From: UBA8522 sp049287565
GTDB lineage: Bacteria; Acidobacteriota; Aminicenantia; Aminicenantales; UBA8522
Assembly (NCBI GenBank): GCA_049287565.1
Contig: JBAQGA010000226.1
Coordinates: 1-15,295, forward strand
Direction of reading: 5' to 3'
Length of the DNA: 15,295 bases
In this document: in pieces, positions 6,739-14,382 of the stretch
How positions within the stretch are numbered: the stretch's first letter is position 1
Layout: each line of letters begins with the position of its first letter
Notes under the pieces: generated by a model
The model's input: the letters and a program-made list of their open reading frames with translations, nothing else
What the model was told of the DNA's origin: nothing
Databases searched by the model: none
Made by a program: the position numbers and the translations under genes

Positions 6739-8369
6739 CGCAGCAGCCCCCGCAACCCGCTGATCGGCGGCCGGTGGATAACCTCGGGACGGTGGACCCG
6801 GCGCCGGGCCCGGGGCTTCTCGGCAGTGGTGTAGATCCTGGTGAAGCCGCTCTGGTGTCCGGCCGTGTCGACCGCCTGGAGCCGGAAATAGACGTCCCTC
6901 GAGGGGAATCCCGGGAAGATGATCCAGTTCGCGGTCGTGATGGCGACATGCTCGAGGGCGCTCGGGAAGGGCCCAAATTCCACCCGATAGTGCGAAAGGT
7001 CGGATTCGCAGCCCATGCCCCAGCGGAACCGCCGGACGATGGGCGACTCCGTCGAGACGTTCTCGATGCCGGTCGGGTCGAGCGGGGGATAGGCGGCTAG
7101 GACGCTCGCAAAAAGGTCAGCGATGACGATGTGACCGGCCGGGCTCGGATGATTGCCCCCGATGTCCTCAAGGAGGGCCTTCCACCCGTCCGGTGGATTG
7201 GTCGCCACAAAGGCCCCGTGCGTGTCGATGAACCCGGTTTCCTTCTCGGCCGCGAGCCCGGCGGTCGCCAGGTTGAACGCGGTGATGTTTCTCTGGACGA
7301 AGGGATGGGCTCCGAGGTCGTCCTTGCGCGGCGGGATGGTCGAAACGATAACCCTCATGCCCCGTTCCGCGGCGGCGTCGATGATGGCGGCGAGGTTCTC
7401 CATGCTGGAATCGATGGAGAAATAGCCGCTGATGCAGTCGTTCGTGCCCAACATCAGGACGAAGTACAGGGCATTCAAGCTATCGAGATCACGATCAACC
7501 CGCAGGGCCCCATCATAAGTCGAATCTCCGGGAACTCCAAGGTTGATGGGAAAGGCCGGGCCGTAGAACGTCGACAGCGCCTCCCTCATACGCTCCGGGT
7601 AGGCCAGTTCGGGGTGGGCCTCCCCTTCCAGGTCGACCATGCGCATTTTCCCGTAGGTGATGCTGTCGCCGAACGCGGCATAGGTGTTTGCCGGCCGGCA
7701 GTCATCTTCTTCGGAAGCCGGGACGTTCGCCCTCGGCTCTGGGCCCCTGAGGGATTCGCGGCCCAGCAGGCGGAAAGCCCTTTCGCCGGGGCCCAGCAGA
7801 TATTGAGCCCGGTCCCGGAGGCTAATGGCCCGGATGAAGACCCCGTCTAGACCGGTCTTCGTCGTGAACGATTTCTCGGACCAGGCCGTCCGGGTGATGT
7901 TCGTGAGGCTACTCGCCCTTAAGTCGAAAAAGAAAACATCGTCGTTGTCGGACGCGTTGCCCAAGAAGACCAATCCGACGGGCCATCCAGCCTGTTCGAC
8001 GAGGACGGGCGATCCTGCAAATTTTAATCCCGGGAGGGGAATGATGAAAGAATACATCGTCACCGAGTCGTAAAGCCCAAGGCCCGTATGCCCGTCCTGG
8101 TAATAGACCCAGAGGATATGGAAGCGGTCCCCGGAGACCTGGGCGACGGGGAACAGGTTCTCTCCTCCCGCCCCGCCCAGGACAGTCTCTTTCTTCCCAT
8201 CGGAAAGGACGATAAAGCTCTCCCCGGAGGGCAGGCAGCGGACGACCAGCCGATAGTCCTTTCCGCCGGATATAAACGAGACGGGGTCCCATGGCTCTAT
8301 TTGCGGATAGGCGGCGGCCGTCAGGATGAGAAACAGGAGAGCGCCCCGGCCCCAGCTCAACGCGGCCAT
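6735..8369 (-). CDS. Secreted SGNH/GDSL hydrolase with N-terminal beta-rich region and C-terminal Fn3-like domain
   Basis: 544 aa from ATG 8369. Residues 1-22 (MAALSWGRGALLFLILTAAA...) form a signal peptide. Residues about 25-205 are beta-rich, without a clear family, perhaps part of a propeller. The SGNH domain covers about 228-430: block I FGDSITYG with Ser236, block II Gly281 in GVPGDS, block III GTND with Asn310, block V GGNHPSPAG with His407. The Asp usually three residues before the His is Gly404; Asp402 is the nearest acid. Residues about 440-515 look like a fibronectin-III-type domain (YFRLQAVDTAGHQSG), and the last 30 residues are Arg-rich. Such enzymes deacylate glycans or lipids; the substrate is unknown. 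The in-frame extension to 8459 was refused because the promoter lies inside it. The stop overlaps the start of the lipoprotein gene. Confidence 0.88.
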   Translation of the reverse strand: MAALSWGRGALLFLILTAAAYPQIEPWDPVSFISGGKDYRLVVRCLPSGESFIVLSDGKKETVLGGAGGENLFPVAQVSGDRFHILWVYYQDGHTGLGLYDSVTMYSFIIPLPGLKFAGSPVLVEQAGWPVGLVFLGNASDNDDVFFFDLRASSLTNITRTAWSEKSFTTKTGLDGVFIRAISLRDRAQYLLGPGERAFRLLGRESLRGPEPRANVPASEEDDCRPANTYAAFGDSITYGKMRMVDLEGEAHPELAYPERMREALSTFYGPAFPINLGVPGDSTYDGALRVDRDLDSLNALYFVLMLGTNDCISGYFSIDSSMENLAAIIDAAAERGMRVIVSTIPPRKDDLGAHPFVQRNITAFNLATAGLAAEKETGFIDTHGAFVATNPPDGWKALLEDIGGNHPSPAGHIVIADLFASVLAAYPPLDPTGIENVSTESPIVRRFRWGMGCESDLSHYRVEFGPFPSALEHVAITTANWIIFPGFPSRDVYFRLQAVDTAGHQSGFTRIYTTAEKPRARRRVHRPEVIHRPPISGLRGLLR

Positions 8370-8375
8370 GGGAGC

Positions 8376-8404
8376 ATTATATCGGAACACGGGACTTCCT
8401 TCAA
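8376..8404 (-). promoter_or_regulatory. Promoter of the SGNH hydrolase operon; predicts a leaderless mRNA
   Basis: On the minus strand, TTGAAG (8399-8404), a 17-nt spacer and a perfect TATAAT (8376-8381). Only six bases (GCTCCC) separate the -10 box from the ATG at 8369, so the usual start point falls on the A of the ATG. Confidence 0.7.
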
Positions 8405-8459
8405 TTCCGCTGCACCGCCAAACTGGGTATTCATGAAAACGAAATGCTGATCTTTGCAC

Positions 8460-8488
8460 TTGCCGGGGGGAGACGAGCCCGATATAAT
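8460..8488 (+). promoter_or_regulatory. Promoter of the 8496-10508 sulfatase-like gene; predicts a leaderless or near-leaderless mRNA
   Basis: TTGCCG (8460-8465), a 17-nt spacer and a perfect TATAAT (8483-8488). The GTG start at 8496 begins eight bases after the -10 box. An AAGGA sits at 8490-8494 but would lie at or before the expected start point. Confidence 0.65.
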
Positions 8489-8495
8489 CAAGGAC

Positions 8496-10508
8496 GTGAG
8501 GAAAGCCTCTGCCGCATTCGTGATCGCCTTGGTCCTCCTGGCCGCGTACGGCTGCGGGAGCCGCGCTCCTTCACGGGACCTGCCGGCGACCTTTGTCTGG
8601 TCCAAGGACCAGTCGGCGATCGATCCCGCGTCTGGCCGGACCAATGTCTGGGGCGGCTTTGAGGTCAAGGACGGGGTCTGGACCGCCGTCCGGAATGCGG
8701 CCCGCTTCATTCTTTGGAGGACGGCCGCGGCCGAGACGCCGATCTCGATCGAGTACGCCCTTCGGGGGAAGCCCTGCCGTCTCCTGGTTAACGGGGTTGC
8801 CGTTGGCGAGCTCGCGCCGTCGCCGCGACGCACTTCCGCTGGATTCAGCGTCCGGCTGAACGCCGGCTTCAATTTCCTGGAATTTGACAAGACGGCCGAC
8901 GACGTTCTGATGGTCTGCGCGGTCCTCACGGGCTCCCGGGAGCCACGCCGTCGCCACCACCTCGAGCAGGGCGAATCTTTGACCGTGGGCACGGAACGGG
9001 TCTCCGGACGCCTCGTGTTCCGGGGGCGCGGCGCGCTCGGGATCACAGAGATCCTGTTCCACGAGGGTCATAGAACAGCCCGGACATTCGACCGGAAACC
9101 CGGGTTCCTTTCGCGGAGGATCGTCCATGCGTTCAACGATCCATCGCCCGGATTCGTCACCTTCTCGGCGAGGTCCGGGAGCTTCGATGTCGTCGAGAAT
9201 TCGGTCGTCCGGACCCCGGCTACCCCTTTCGCGGAGAAGCTCCCGAGCTTCACGGGCTCGCCGGACGTCTTCATCTTCCTGATCGACGCCTGCCGCCCGG
9301 ACCATCTGGGGGTCTACGGCTACGCGCGGCCGACATCGCCGAACATCGACCGATTCGCTGCCGATGCCGTCGTTTTCGAGAACGCCTACGCTAACGCGTC
9401 TTTTACACGCTCCAGCGTGGCCACGCTGTTCACGGGTCTGTACCCCGAGAGCCACAAGGTCCGGATCTTGATGAACAGGCTCTCTGAGCGGCTTCTGACT
9501 ATCCCCGTTTATCTCAAGGGCAAAGGCTACAGGACATCCCTCTTCACGGCCACGGGCAACGTCTCAACGAACACGGGCTTTGCCCTCGGGGTGGACGACT
9601 ATTTCCCCCATATCGGAGAATGGCGCCGGGGTGAGGAACGGTTAATGCCCCGCCGCTTTGACGGCTGGCTCGACCCCGACGGCCCCCTCTTCAGCTACGT
9701 CCACTTCATGGAGCCGCACCTTCCCATCGTCCCCCCCGCTCCCTTCCGGGACATGTTCTCCGCCCCGAAGGACCGGGCCTTCGTCCACGGCGTCCTCGAG
9801 GAGTTCCAGAGGAAGATCAACGACGAACGCCCCTTCGGTCCCGACGAGGTCCGGGCGGTCATCGACAATTACGATGCGACGGTCGCCTATGTCGACGGTG
9901 AACTCGGCAAGCTAATGAAGAGCTTAAAGGACAGGGAGCTCTACAACGAGAGCTTGATCATAATCCTGTCCGACCACGGCGAATCCCTTTACGAGAGGGA
10001 ATACTGGGGGCACGGCGCCAAGGTCTATGAGGAGACGGCCCGCGTGCCGCTGATCGTCAAGTTCCCCGCCTCGCTAGGCTTGAAGGGACGGGTCGAGACC
10101 GTCGTCGAGCTGGCCGGTGCGTTCCCCACGCTGCTGGACCTCTTCGGACAGGAGATCGGGCTGGACGGGAAGAGCTGGCTCCCGGCGATCATCGCCCCGG
10201 CCCCGGATGAGGCTATGGCCGTAGCCCGCTCGTTTACCAACGTCGGCGACTTCGGGCTCCGATGGGGCGATTGGTACGCTATCGTGAACCTAGCTTCGGG
10301 CACGGAAACCCTCTACCGGCGCGCCAAGCCCGTCTTCACGGAGATCGGGGCCGGGGAGGAGGACGACGTCCGGCTCCTGTTCAAGGTCAAGTTCCTCGAG
10401 TGGCTCAGCCGTTTCGCCGAGGCCGATAATCGTCCCCTGCTCGTTGACCTCAAGACTCTTCCCAAGAACGAACTGGAGAACCTTCGGTCTCTGGGATATA
10501 TCAAATAA
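8496..10508 (+). CDS. Sulfatase-like (alkaline phosphatase superfamily) putative lipoprotein
   Basis: 670 aa from GTG 8496 (MRKASAAFVIALVLLAAYGC). A positively charged start, hydrophobic core and Cys20 give a putative lipoprotein signal, though Tyr at -2 makes the lipobox imperfect. Residues about 30-240 appear to be one or two beta-sandwich domains. The catalytic domain (about 255-560) has FIFLIDACRPDH (Asp264), nucleophile segment ASFTRSSVATLFTGLYPESH with Thr304 in place of Cys, HFMEPH (403-408), and SDHGESL (Asp493, His494) with His506. Sulfate removal by formylglycine is therefore not expected; a Thr-dependent phospho- or sulfo-ester reaction is possible. It ends ENLRSLGYIK. The longer frame from TTG 8454 was rejected because it would start upstream of the promoter. 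It appears to be a single-gene unit, divergent from the SGNH operon and convergent with the glycosyltransferase operon (18-nt gap). Confidence 0.9.
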   Translation: MRKASAAFVIALVLLAAYGCGSRAPSRDLPATFVWSKDQSAIDPASGRTNVWGGFEVKDGVWTAVRNAARFILWRTAAAETPISIEYALRGKPCRLLVNGVAVGELAPSPRRTSAGFSVRLNAGFNFLEFDKTADDVLMVCAVLTGSREPRRRHHLEQGESLTVGTERVSGRLVFRGRGALGITEILFHEGHRTARTFDRKPGFLSRRIVHAFNDPSPGFVTFSARSGSFDVVENSVVRTPATPFAEKLPSFTGSPDVFIFLIDACRPDHLGVYGYARPTSPNIDRFAADAVVFENAYANASFTRSSVATLFTGLYPESHKVRILMNRLSERLLTIPVYLKGKGYRTSLFTATGNVSTNTGFALGVDDYFPHIGEWRRGEERLMPRRFDGWLDPDGPLFSYVHFMEPHLPIVPPAPFRDMFSAPKDRAFVHGVLEEFQRKINDERPFGPDEVRAVIDNYDATVAYVDGELGKLMKSLKDRELYNESLIIILSDHGESLYEREYWGHGAKVYEETARVPLIVKFPASLGLKGRVETVVELAGAFPTLLDLFGQEIGLDGKSWLPAIIAPAPDEAMAVARSFTNVGDFGLRWGDWYAIVNLASGTETLYRRAKPVFTEIGAGEEDDVRLLFKVKFLEWLSRFAEADNRPLLVDLKTLPKNELENLRSLGYIK

Positions 10509-10526
10509 TTACGGAGGGAAGCAGTC

Positions 10527-12194
10527 TCAGACTCCAAAACGATAGTCCCGGCCCTGCTCCGGCACGCGGTACAGGGTCATGGTCGTGTCCCAGACCTTGA
10601 ATTTCAGGACCAGCTCAAGGCGTGCCGCCTTCTCCGGGAACCGCCGGCGGATCCAGCCTGCCTCGGCGCCGCCGAACCTGTCGAGCACGATGAGGTGCGT
10701 CGGCTTGAACCGGGCGAACGGGTCCCGGTCGTTGAACCAGTTCTCGTACGCCAGGAGGCACCTGAACGGCGTTCCCAGGGTCAGACGCGGCGCCTCCTGA
10801 CCCATCACCACCGAGCCCGGCGGCAGGGTCTCCAGAAAGCGGGTGGCCTTTTCCAGGTCGTATGTCGGGTTGCGGAGGAAATGCTGTTTGTAGAGGAACA
10901 ATGGGCCGGCCAGCAAAAGCCCGACGAGTACTACCTCCAGAACGGGTCTCCAAGACTCCTTGCGCAGGGTAAGATACAAGACGCTCCCGGCGAGCGATAG
11001 AAAGATGAGCACGCGGAGGACGGGCGGGAACACGAAAAAGGCCGACGGGCGGGAAGTCATCATCCTAAGGACAGGGAAAAAGAGCGCCGCAGGCACAAGC
11101 GTCAGAAGCCAGAAGCTTCGGGTTTCCCTCCGGACAGCGTCCCGGTTTTTAAGGAGCAACGACCCGGCCAGGAAAAGGGCCGGGAGAAGGGGCACGTAGT
11201 ATCTCAGGGGGCGATAATTCAGGAGTCCCATGGAGAGGACCCCGCCGGCGATCCAGAAGAGGACGAAGACATCGACCGGCTCAAGCGGGACGCGTTTCGG
11301 CCGGACGAGCTTCAGCAGGAAGAGGCCTCCGAAAAGGATGAGGAAAAAGGCGGCCACCGGCGCCAGCTGAAGGTAGCGCGATAGAGGATTGTGAACGAGG
11401 TTGGAGAAGGCCTGGCCTACCGAACGGGGAAGGGAAAGCATTCCCCATCCCGCCCCGATCTTGTCGAACATCGGCCGGAACCGGAGGTAGATCCCGAAGA
11501 ACCAGGGCAGGCCCACCGCCAGAGCTCCGGCCAGAAAGGACAGCAGGAGTCGACGGTCCGAACGCTTCCAGGACGCGTAGGCCACGGCCAGGGCCGTCGA
11601 GACGAGGAAATAGACGAAGAGATACTTGGACAGGGCCGCTACGGCCGTCGTCATGCCCAGGAAAAATAGCGGCCGCAGGCGCCCCCGGGCTCTGACGAAC
11701 AGGAAGAAGCTCGCCAGGAAACAGAGACTCGTGAAGTTCTCGAGGAGCCCGATCCTATTGTACATTACGCCGTAGAAATCAAGCGCGAACAGCGCCGCCA
11801 CGCCGAGGCTCCGGGCGGAGTTCAAGTAGGCCCGCGTCCCCAGTGTAAAAAATAGGATCCCGGCGAGCCCCATGAGGATACTGAGGGCTTTGACCGTCAC
11901 GATGGAGATGCCGAATATCTTGAAGGCCAGGAAGTAGACGAGCGTCAGGGGCGCATTGTAGACGAGGGGGTTCCATTCGTCCGTTATCCACTGGCCGAAG
12001 AGGATTCTGTTGCGGGCGTTGTGGCAGTAGATTCCCTCGTCGAAATAGATGCCCGCGCTCCCGGAGATCGAAGGGAGGAGGACCGGCGGGTCGGCCTTGA
12101 TATGCTGGAGCCTCACGGTGGCGGCAACTACGAGGAGGCAGGCGAGCCCCAGGCCTCTTGCCCGGGCCTTCCGCGTTCCTTCGCTTCCTTTCAT
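10527..12194 (-). CDS. GT-C type membrane glycosyltransferase (ArnT/PMT family-like)
   Basis: 555 aa, mostly hydrophobic, with about ten or more helices. After the first helix comes the acidic loop motif YFDEGIYCHNAR (Asp52, Glu53), the expected catalytic position in ArnT/PMT (GT39/GT83-type) enzymes, followed by IGLLENF (Glu152), matching the second conserved loop. Residues from about 445 form a soluble tail outside the membrane. Enzymes of this type use polyprenyl-phosphate-linked sugars as donors and transfer them to lipid, protein or glycan acceptors on the outer face of the cytoplasmic membrane. Donor and acceptor cannot be told from sequence. It starts nine bases after the stop of the 12204-14201 gene, with GGAAG next to the ATG, so it is the second gene of that operon. 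Confidence 0.85.
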   Translation of the reverse strand: MKGSEGTRKARARGLGLACLLVVAATVRLQHIKADPPVLLPSISGSAGIYFDEGIYCHNARNRILFGQWITDEWNPLVYNAPLTLVYFLAFKIFGISIVTVKALSILMGLAGILFFTLGTRAYLNSARSLGVAALFALDFYGVMYNRIGLLENFTSLCFLASFFLFVRARGRLRPLFFLGMTTAVAALSKYLFVYFLVSTALAVAYASWKRSDRRLLLSFLAGALAVGLPWFFGIYLRFRPMFDKIGAGWGMLSLPRSVGQAFSNLVHNPLSRYLQLAPVAAFFLILFGGLFLLKLVRPKRVPLEPVDVFVLFWIAGGVLSMGLLNYRPLRYYVPLLPALFLAGSLLLKNRDAVRRETRSFWLLTLVPAALFFPVLRMMTSRPSAFFVFPPVLRVLIFLSLAGSVLYLTLRKESWRPVLEVVLVGLLLAGPLFLYKQHFLRNPTYDLEKATRFLETLPPGSVVMGQEAPRLTLGTPFRCLLAYENWFNDRDPFARFKPTHLIVLDRFGGAEAGWIRRRFPEKAARLELVLKFKVWDTTMTLYRVPEQGRDYRFGV

Positions 12195-12203
12195 CTTCCG
12201 ACC

Positions 12204-14201
12204 TTATTCGGGGCCGACGGCATAGAGGACGGTCCCGCCCGTTCTGTAGGCCACAGAAAGGCCGGCCGGGTCTGTCCCGAAGTACCGACGCTCGTCCTCG
12301 CCCCAGAAGAGATAATCGATGCCCAGGCCCCTCAGATCTCGCCTGGTCGCCGGGAGTCCGGCGATGGCGAGACGGAGGATTTCGAGCCGTTCTTTGTAGG
12401 CGTCCGGCCGGACCTGGAAGATCTGTCCGTGCAGGCGGTCCCCGATCGCCATGGGACGACCGGAGAAAGCCGGGATCGCGGAGAGATTCCAGGTCCTGGC
12501 CGCCGGATAGTTCTGGACAACCCGTCCCGCCGGGACGTTCTTCCGGACCCATTCGAGCATCCGCATCTCTTCGAACCCGACATAACTTGTAAAACGCACG
12601 TTCCTGATGTCGGCCGAGTTGCGGATATCCAGCCCGGCGGTCAACATCCCTGGTCCGAGGATAAGCAGGACCAGCGGCGCCGCGAACCTCCCGGGGCCGG
12701 GGATGTTGCCGAGGCGGCATGTCAGGAGCGTCAGTGCCAGGATGACGATGAGCCCGGCTTTCAGCGAGATATCCGATTCGAAATTGGCTATCCGCACGGC
12801 CAGGATCAGAACGAGCGATATGGCCAGCAGCGTCGCGACAAATCCCCGCGAGGGAAACCGGGCCGCCAGGAGTCCCCAGGTGCCGCTGATGGTGAGCAGG
12901 CCGAGATTCAGGCCCAGGAGGATGACGGCTTCAATTGGGCCGACCGGCTTGAGGACGATACCCGTCCCGGCGAACGCGACCATCCCCAGGACAATGGAGA
13001 TCGCGAGGACGAGGAGCGGCAGGAGAAATTCCCGTCCGAGCTTCCGGAAGAATTCGACCACCGAGAGGGCGCGCTTTAAGAGGCGCGGAGCTTCCCTGGC
13101 CACGACAAAGAGGGCTCGGGAAAGGAAAAGAATGCCGCCGACGAAGAAGCTTGAGGCGAGGCTCATGGCCAGGAAAAGGGAGAGAAGCCAGGGCCGCTCG
13201 CGCTCCTCTGCGGCGAAGACAAGAAAGAGAAGGAGGAAGGCGAGGCTGAGAAGATGCTGGGGCGTATAGAAGAGGGACCTCAGCAACGTGTCGATCTGGG
13301 GGAGGTTCCAGAGCCATCGGGTTAGGCCGTCGATATTGTACGAGCGGCCCTCCGCGAAGAAGGCCGTGAACGACAAACGCGCCCGCCCGGCCCAGAGATA
13401 GAAACCCTCCAAACTGGGCGCGAGAACGAGGGGCACGGCCAGGAAAGGCACCCAGGGGCGCCGCCGGCAGATCCGCTGTCCGGCCTGGAGGAGCAGGAAC
13501 AGGAAGAGGAAGTTGACCGTGAAAGAGAACGCAAACAAGGCCTTTGGTGCAGAACCGGCGACCTTTGCAACGACGGCGGGAAGGGCATATGGCAACCAGT
13601 AATAATGGAGCGCCTCCCCGGCGAAATAAAGGTTTTGCGGGGGCATGGGGCCGTTGTTGAGTGATTCGACGACCGAGAAATGCTTCAGGTAGTCCGAGCT
13701 GAAATAGGCCCGATAAGCGTATCTTCCTTCGATCGGATACCCGATCTTCGAGAACGGAAGGCGGGTGGCGGTGACGACGAGGGCGAGGACGAAGATCATG
13801 CCCGCGTAGTCCCGCTTTTCGGGTGTCTGCGCGGGGGGGCGGTCCCTGAAGGAAAACGCCAGCCCCGCGGCGAGGATGACGCCGAGCACCGGAACGAGCC
13901 AGGGCGCGGGCAGCAGCCGGCCAATCAGCCAGATGAAGGGAAAGAGCCCCAGGCTCAAGAGGGAACGGACGGTCAGGGAAAAGGCCGTCGGCCCGGATGC
14001 TCCCAGGCCCGCGGTCGCCGAACCGAGAATGCGGTTACATGCGGCGATAAGGACGACGAGGACCAAGGCGGCCTTGAGGCCTCCGAAAAGCCAGCCGCCG
14101 GCGGTGAGACAGAGGTAGAAAAACGCGGCCTGAGCCCGGCCGCCGAGGCGCCCCATTGTCATGGATGATAAATCGTTCCGTGAATGAATAACCACCGACA
14201 T
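12204..14201 (-). CDS. Polytopic membrane protein, probable GT-C fold (DUF2298-like)
   Basis: 665 aa with roughly 13-15 predicted helices. An extracytoplasmic loop contains FSSDYLKHFSVVESL (Asp170, Lys173, His174) and EALHYYWLP (199-202 HYYW), followed by membrane helices; the C-terminal soluble part ends with GIDYLFWGEDERRYFG at about 626-642. Both features recall DUF2298 ('YYY') membrane proteins and other GT-C-like enzymes, with Asp170 as the candidate catalytic acid. I therefore infer a lipid-linked sugar transferase or related polymer enzyme; an O-antigen-polymerase-like role is an alternative. The start is uncertain: GTG 14204, ATG 14201 and ATG 14162 share the frame, and none has a Shine-Dalgarno. 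ATG 14201 was chosen for its position about ten bases after the expected transcription start. First gene of an operon with the 10527-12194 glycosyltransferase. Confidence 0.8.
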   Translation of the reverse strand: MSVVIHSRNDLSSMTMGRLGGRAQAAFFYLCLTAGGWLFGGLKAALVLVVLIAACNRILGSATAGLGASGPTAFSLTVRSLLSLGLFPFIWLIGRLLPAPWLVPVLGVILAAGLAFSFRDRPPAQTPEKRDYAGMIFVLALVVTATRLPFSKIGYPIEGRYAYRAYFSSDYLKHFSVVESLNNGPMPPQNLYFAGEALHYYWLPYALPAVVAKVAGSAPKALFAFSFTVNFLFLFLLLQAGQRICRRRPWVPFLAVPLVLAPSLEGFYLWAGRARLSFTAFFAEGRSYNIDGLTRWLWNLPQIDTLLRSLFYTPQHLLSLAFLLLFLVFAAEERERPWLLSLFLAMSLASSFFVGGILFLSRALFVVAREAPRLLKRALSVVEFFRKLGREFLLPLLVLAISIVLGMVAFAGTGIVLKPVGPIEAVILLGLNLGLLTISGTWGLLAARFPSRGFVATLLAISLVLILAVRIANFESDISLKAGLIVILALTLLTCRLGNIPGPGRFAAPLVLLILGPGMLTAGLDIRNSADIRNVRFTSYVGFEEMRMLEWVRKNVPAGRVVQNYPAARTWNLSAIPAFSGRPMAIGDRLHGQIFQVRPDAYKERLEILRLAIAGLPATRRDLRGLGIDYLFWGEDERRYFGTDPAGLSVAYRTGGTVLYAVGPE

Positions 14202-14204
14202 CAC

Positions 14205-14219
14205 TGAAATCGATTTTCA
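14205..14219. promoter_or_regulatory. Quasi-palindrome at the start point of the glycosyltransferase operon, possible operator
   Basis: TGAAATCGATTTTCA contains a perfect 10-bp palindrome, AAATCGATTT (14207-14216). It overlaps the last bases of the -10 box and the expected start point of the minus-strand promoter, where a repressor would act. One short AT-rich palindrome may be chance. Confidence 0.25.
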
Positions 14220-14247
14220 TATAAATCATAACGTGAACGGATGTCAA
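14218..14247 (-). promoter_or_regulatory. Promoter of the glycosyltransferase operon
   Basis: On the minus strand a perfect TTGACA (14242-14247), an 18-nt spacer and TATATG (14218-14223, four of six matches). The expected start point is near 14211, leaving a leader of about 10 nt for ATG 14201. Confidence 0.55.
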
Positions 14248-14367
14248 ATCGAGCTGGGAAACCGAGAAGCAAGCCAGGAAGCACGAGGGAAACTCAAGAA
14301 CGCGGGAAATCGCACAGGGATCTCCCCCTGAAAAGAGGGTGTTGAGATAGTTATTGGCATCGGCATT

Positions 14368-14376
14368 TGGTATAAT
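14368..14376 (+). promoter_or_regulatory. Extended -10 promoter of the carbamoyltransferase gene; predicts a leaderless mRNA
   Basis: TGG-TATAAT matches the extended -10 element (TGnTATAAT), with the perfect box at 14371-14376. No good -35 lies at 16-18 nt, which an extended -10 can tolerate. The ATG at 14383 follows after six bases, on the expected start point. Confidence 0.65.
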
Positions 14377-14382
14377 GTCGTC

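Noticed and set aside
5905..7850. Plus-strand open frames (5905-6681, 6552-7100, 7131-7850)
   Set aside because: Antisense to the lipoprotein hydrolase and SGNH hydrolase, which have clear catalytic motifs; no ribosome sites or family likeness.
8370..8459. N-terminal extension of the SGNH hydrolase to 8459
   Set aside because: It covers the promoter and puts 30 non-signal residues before a good signal peptide at ATG 8369.
8454..8495. TTG start at 8454 for the plus-strand sulfatase-like gene
   Set aside because: The start would lie upstream of the -35/-10 boxes and adds an acidic stretch before the lipoprotein signal; GTG 8496 fits better.
10509..10526. Terminator in the 18-nt convergent gap
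   Set aside because: No stem longer than about four bp with a workable loop, and no T-run.
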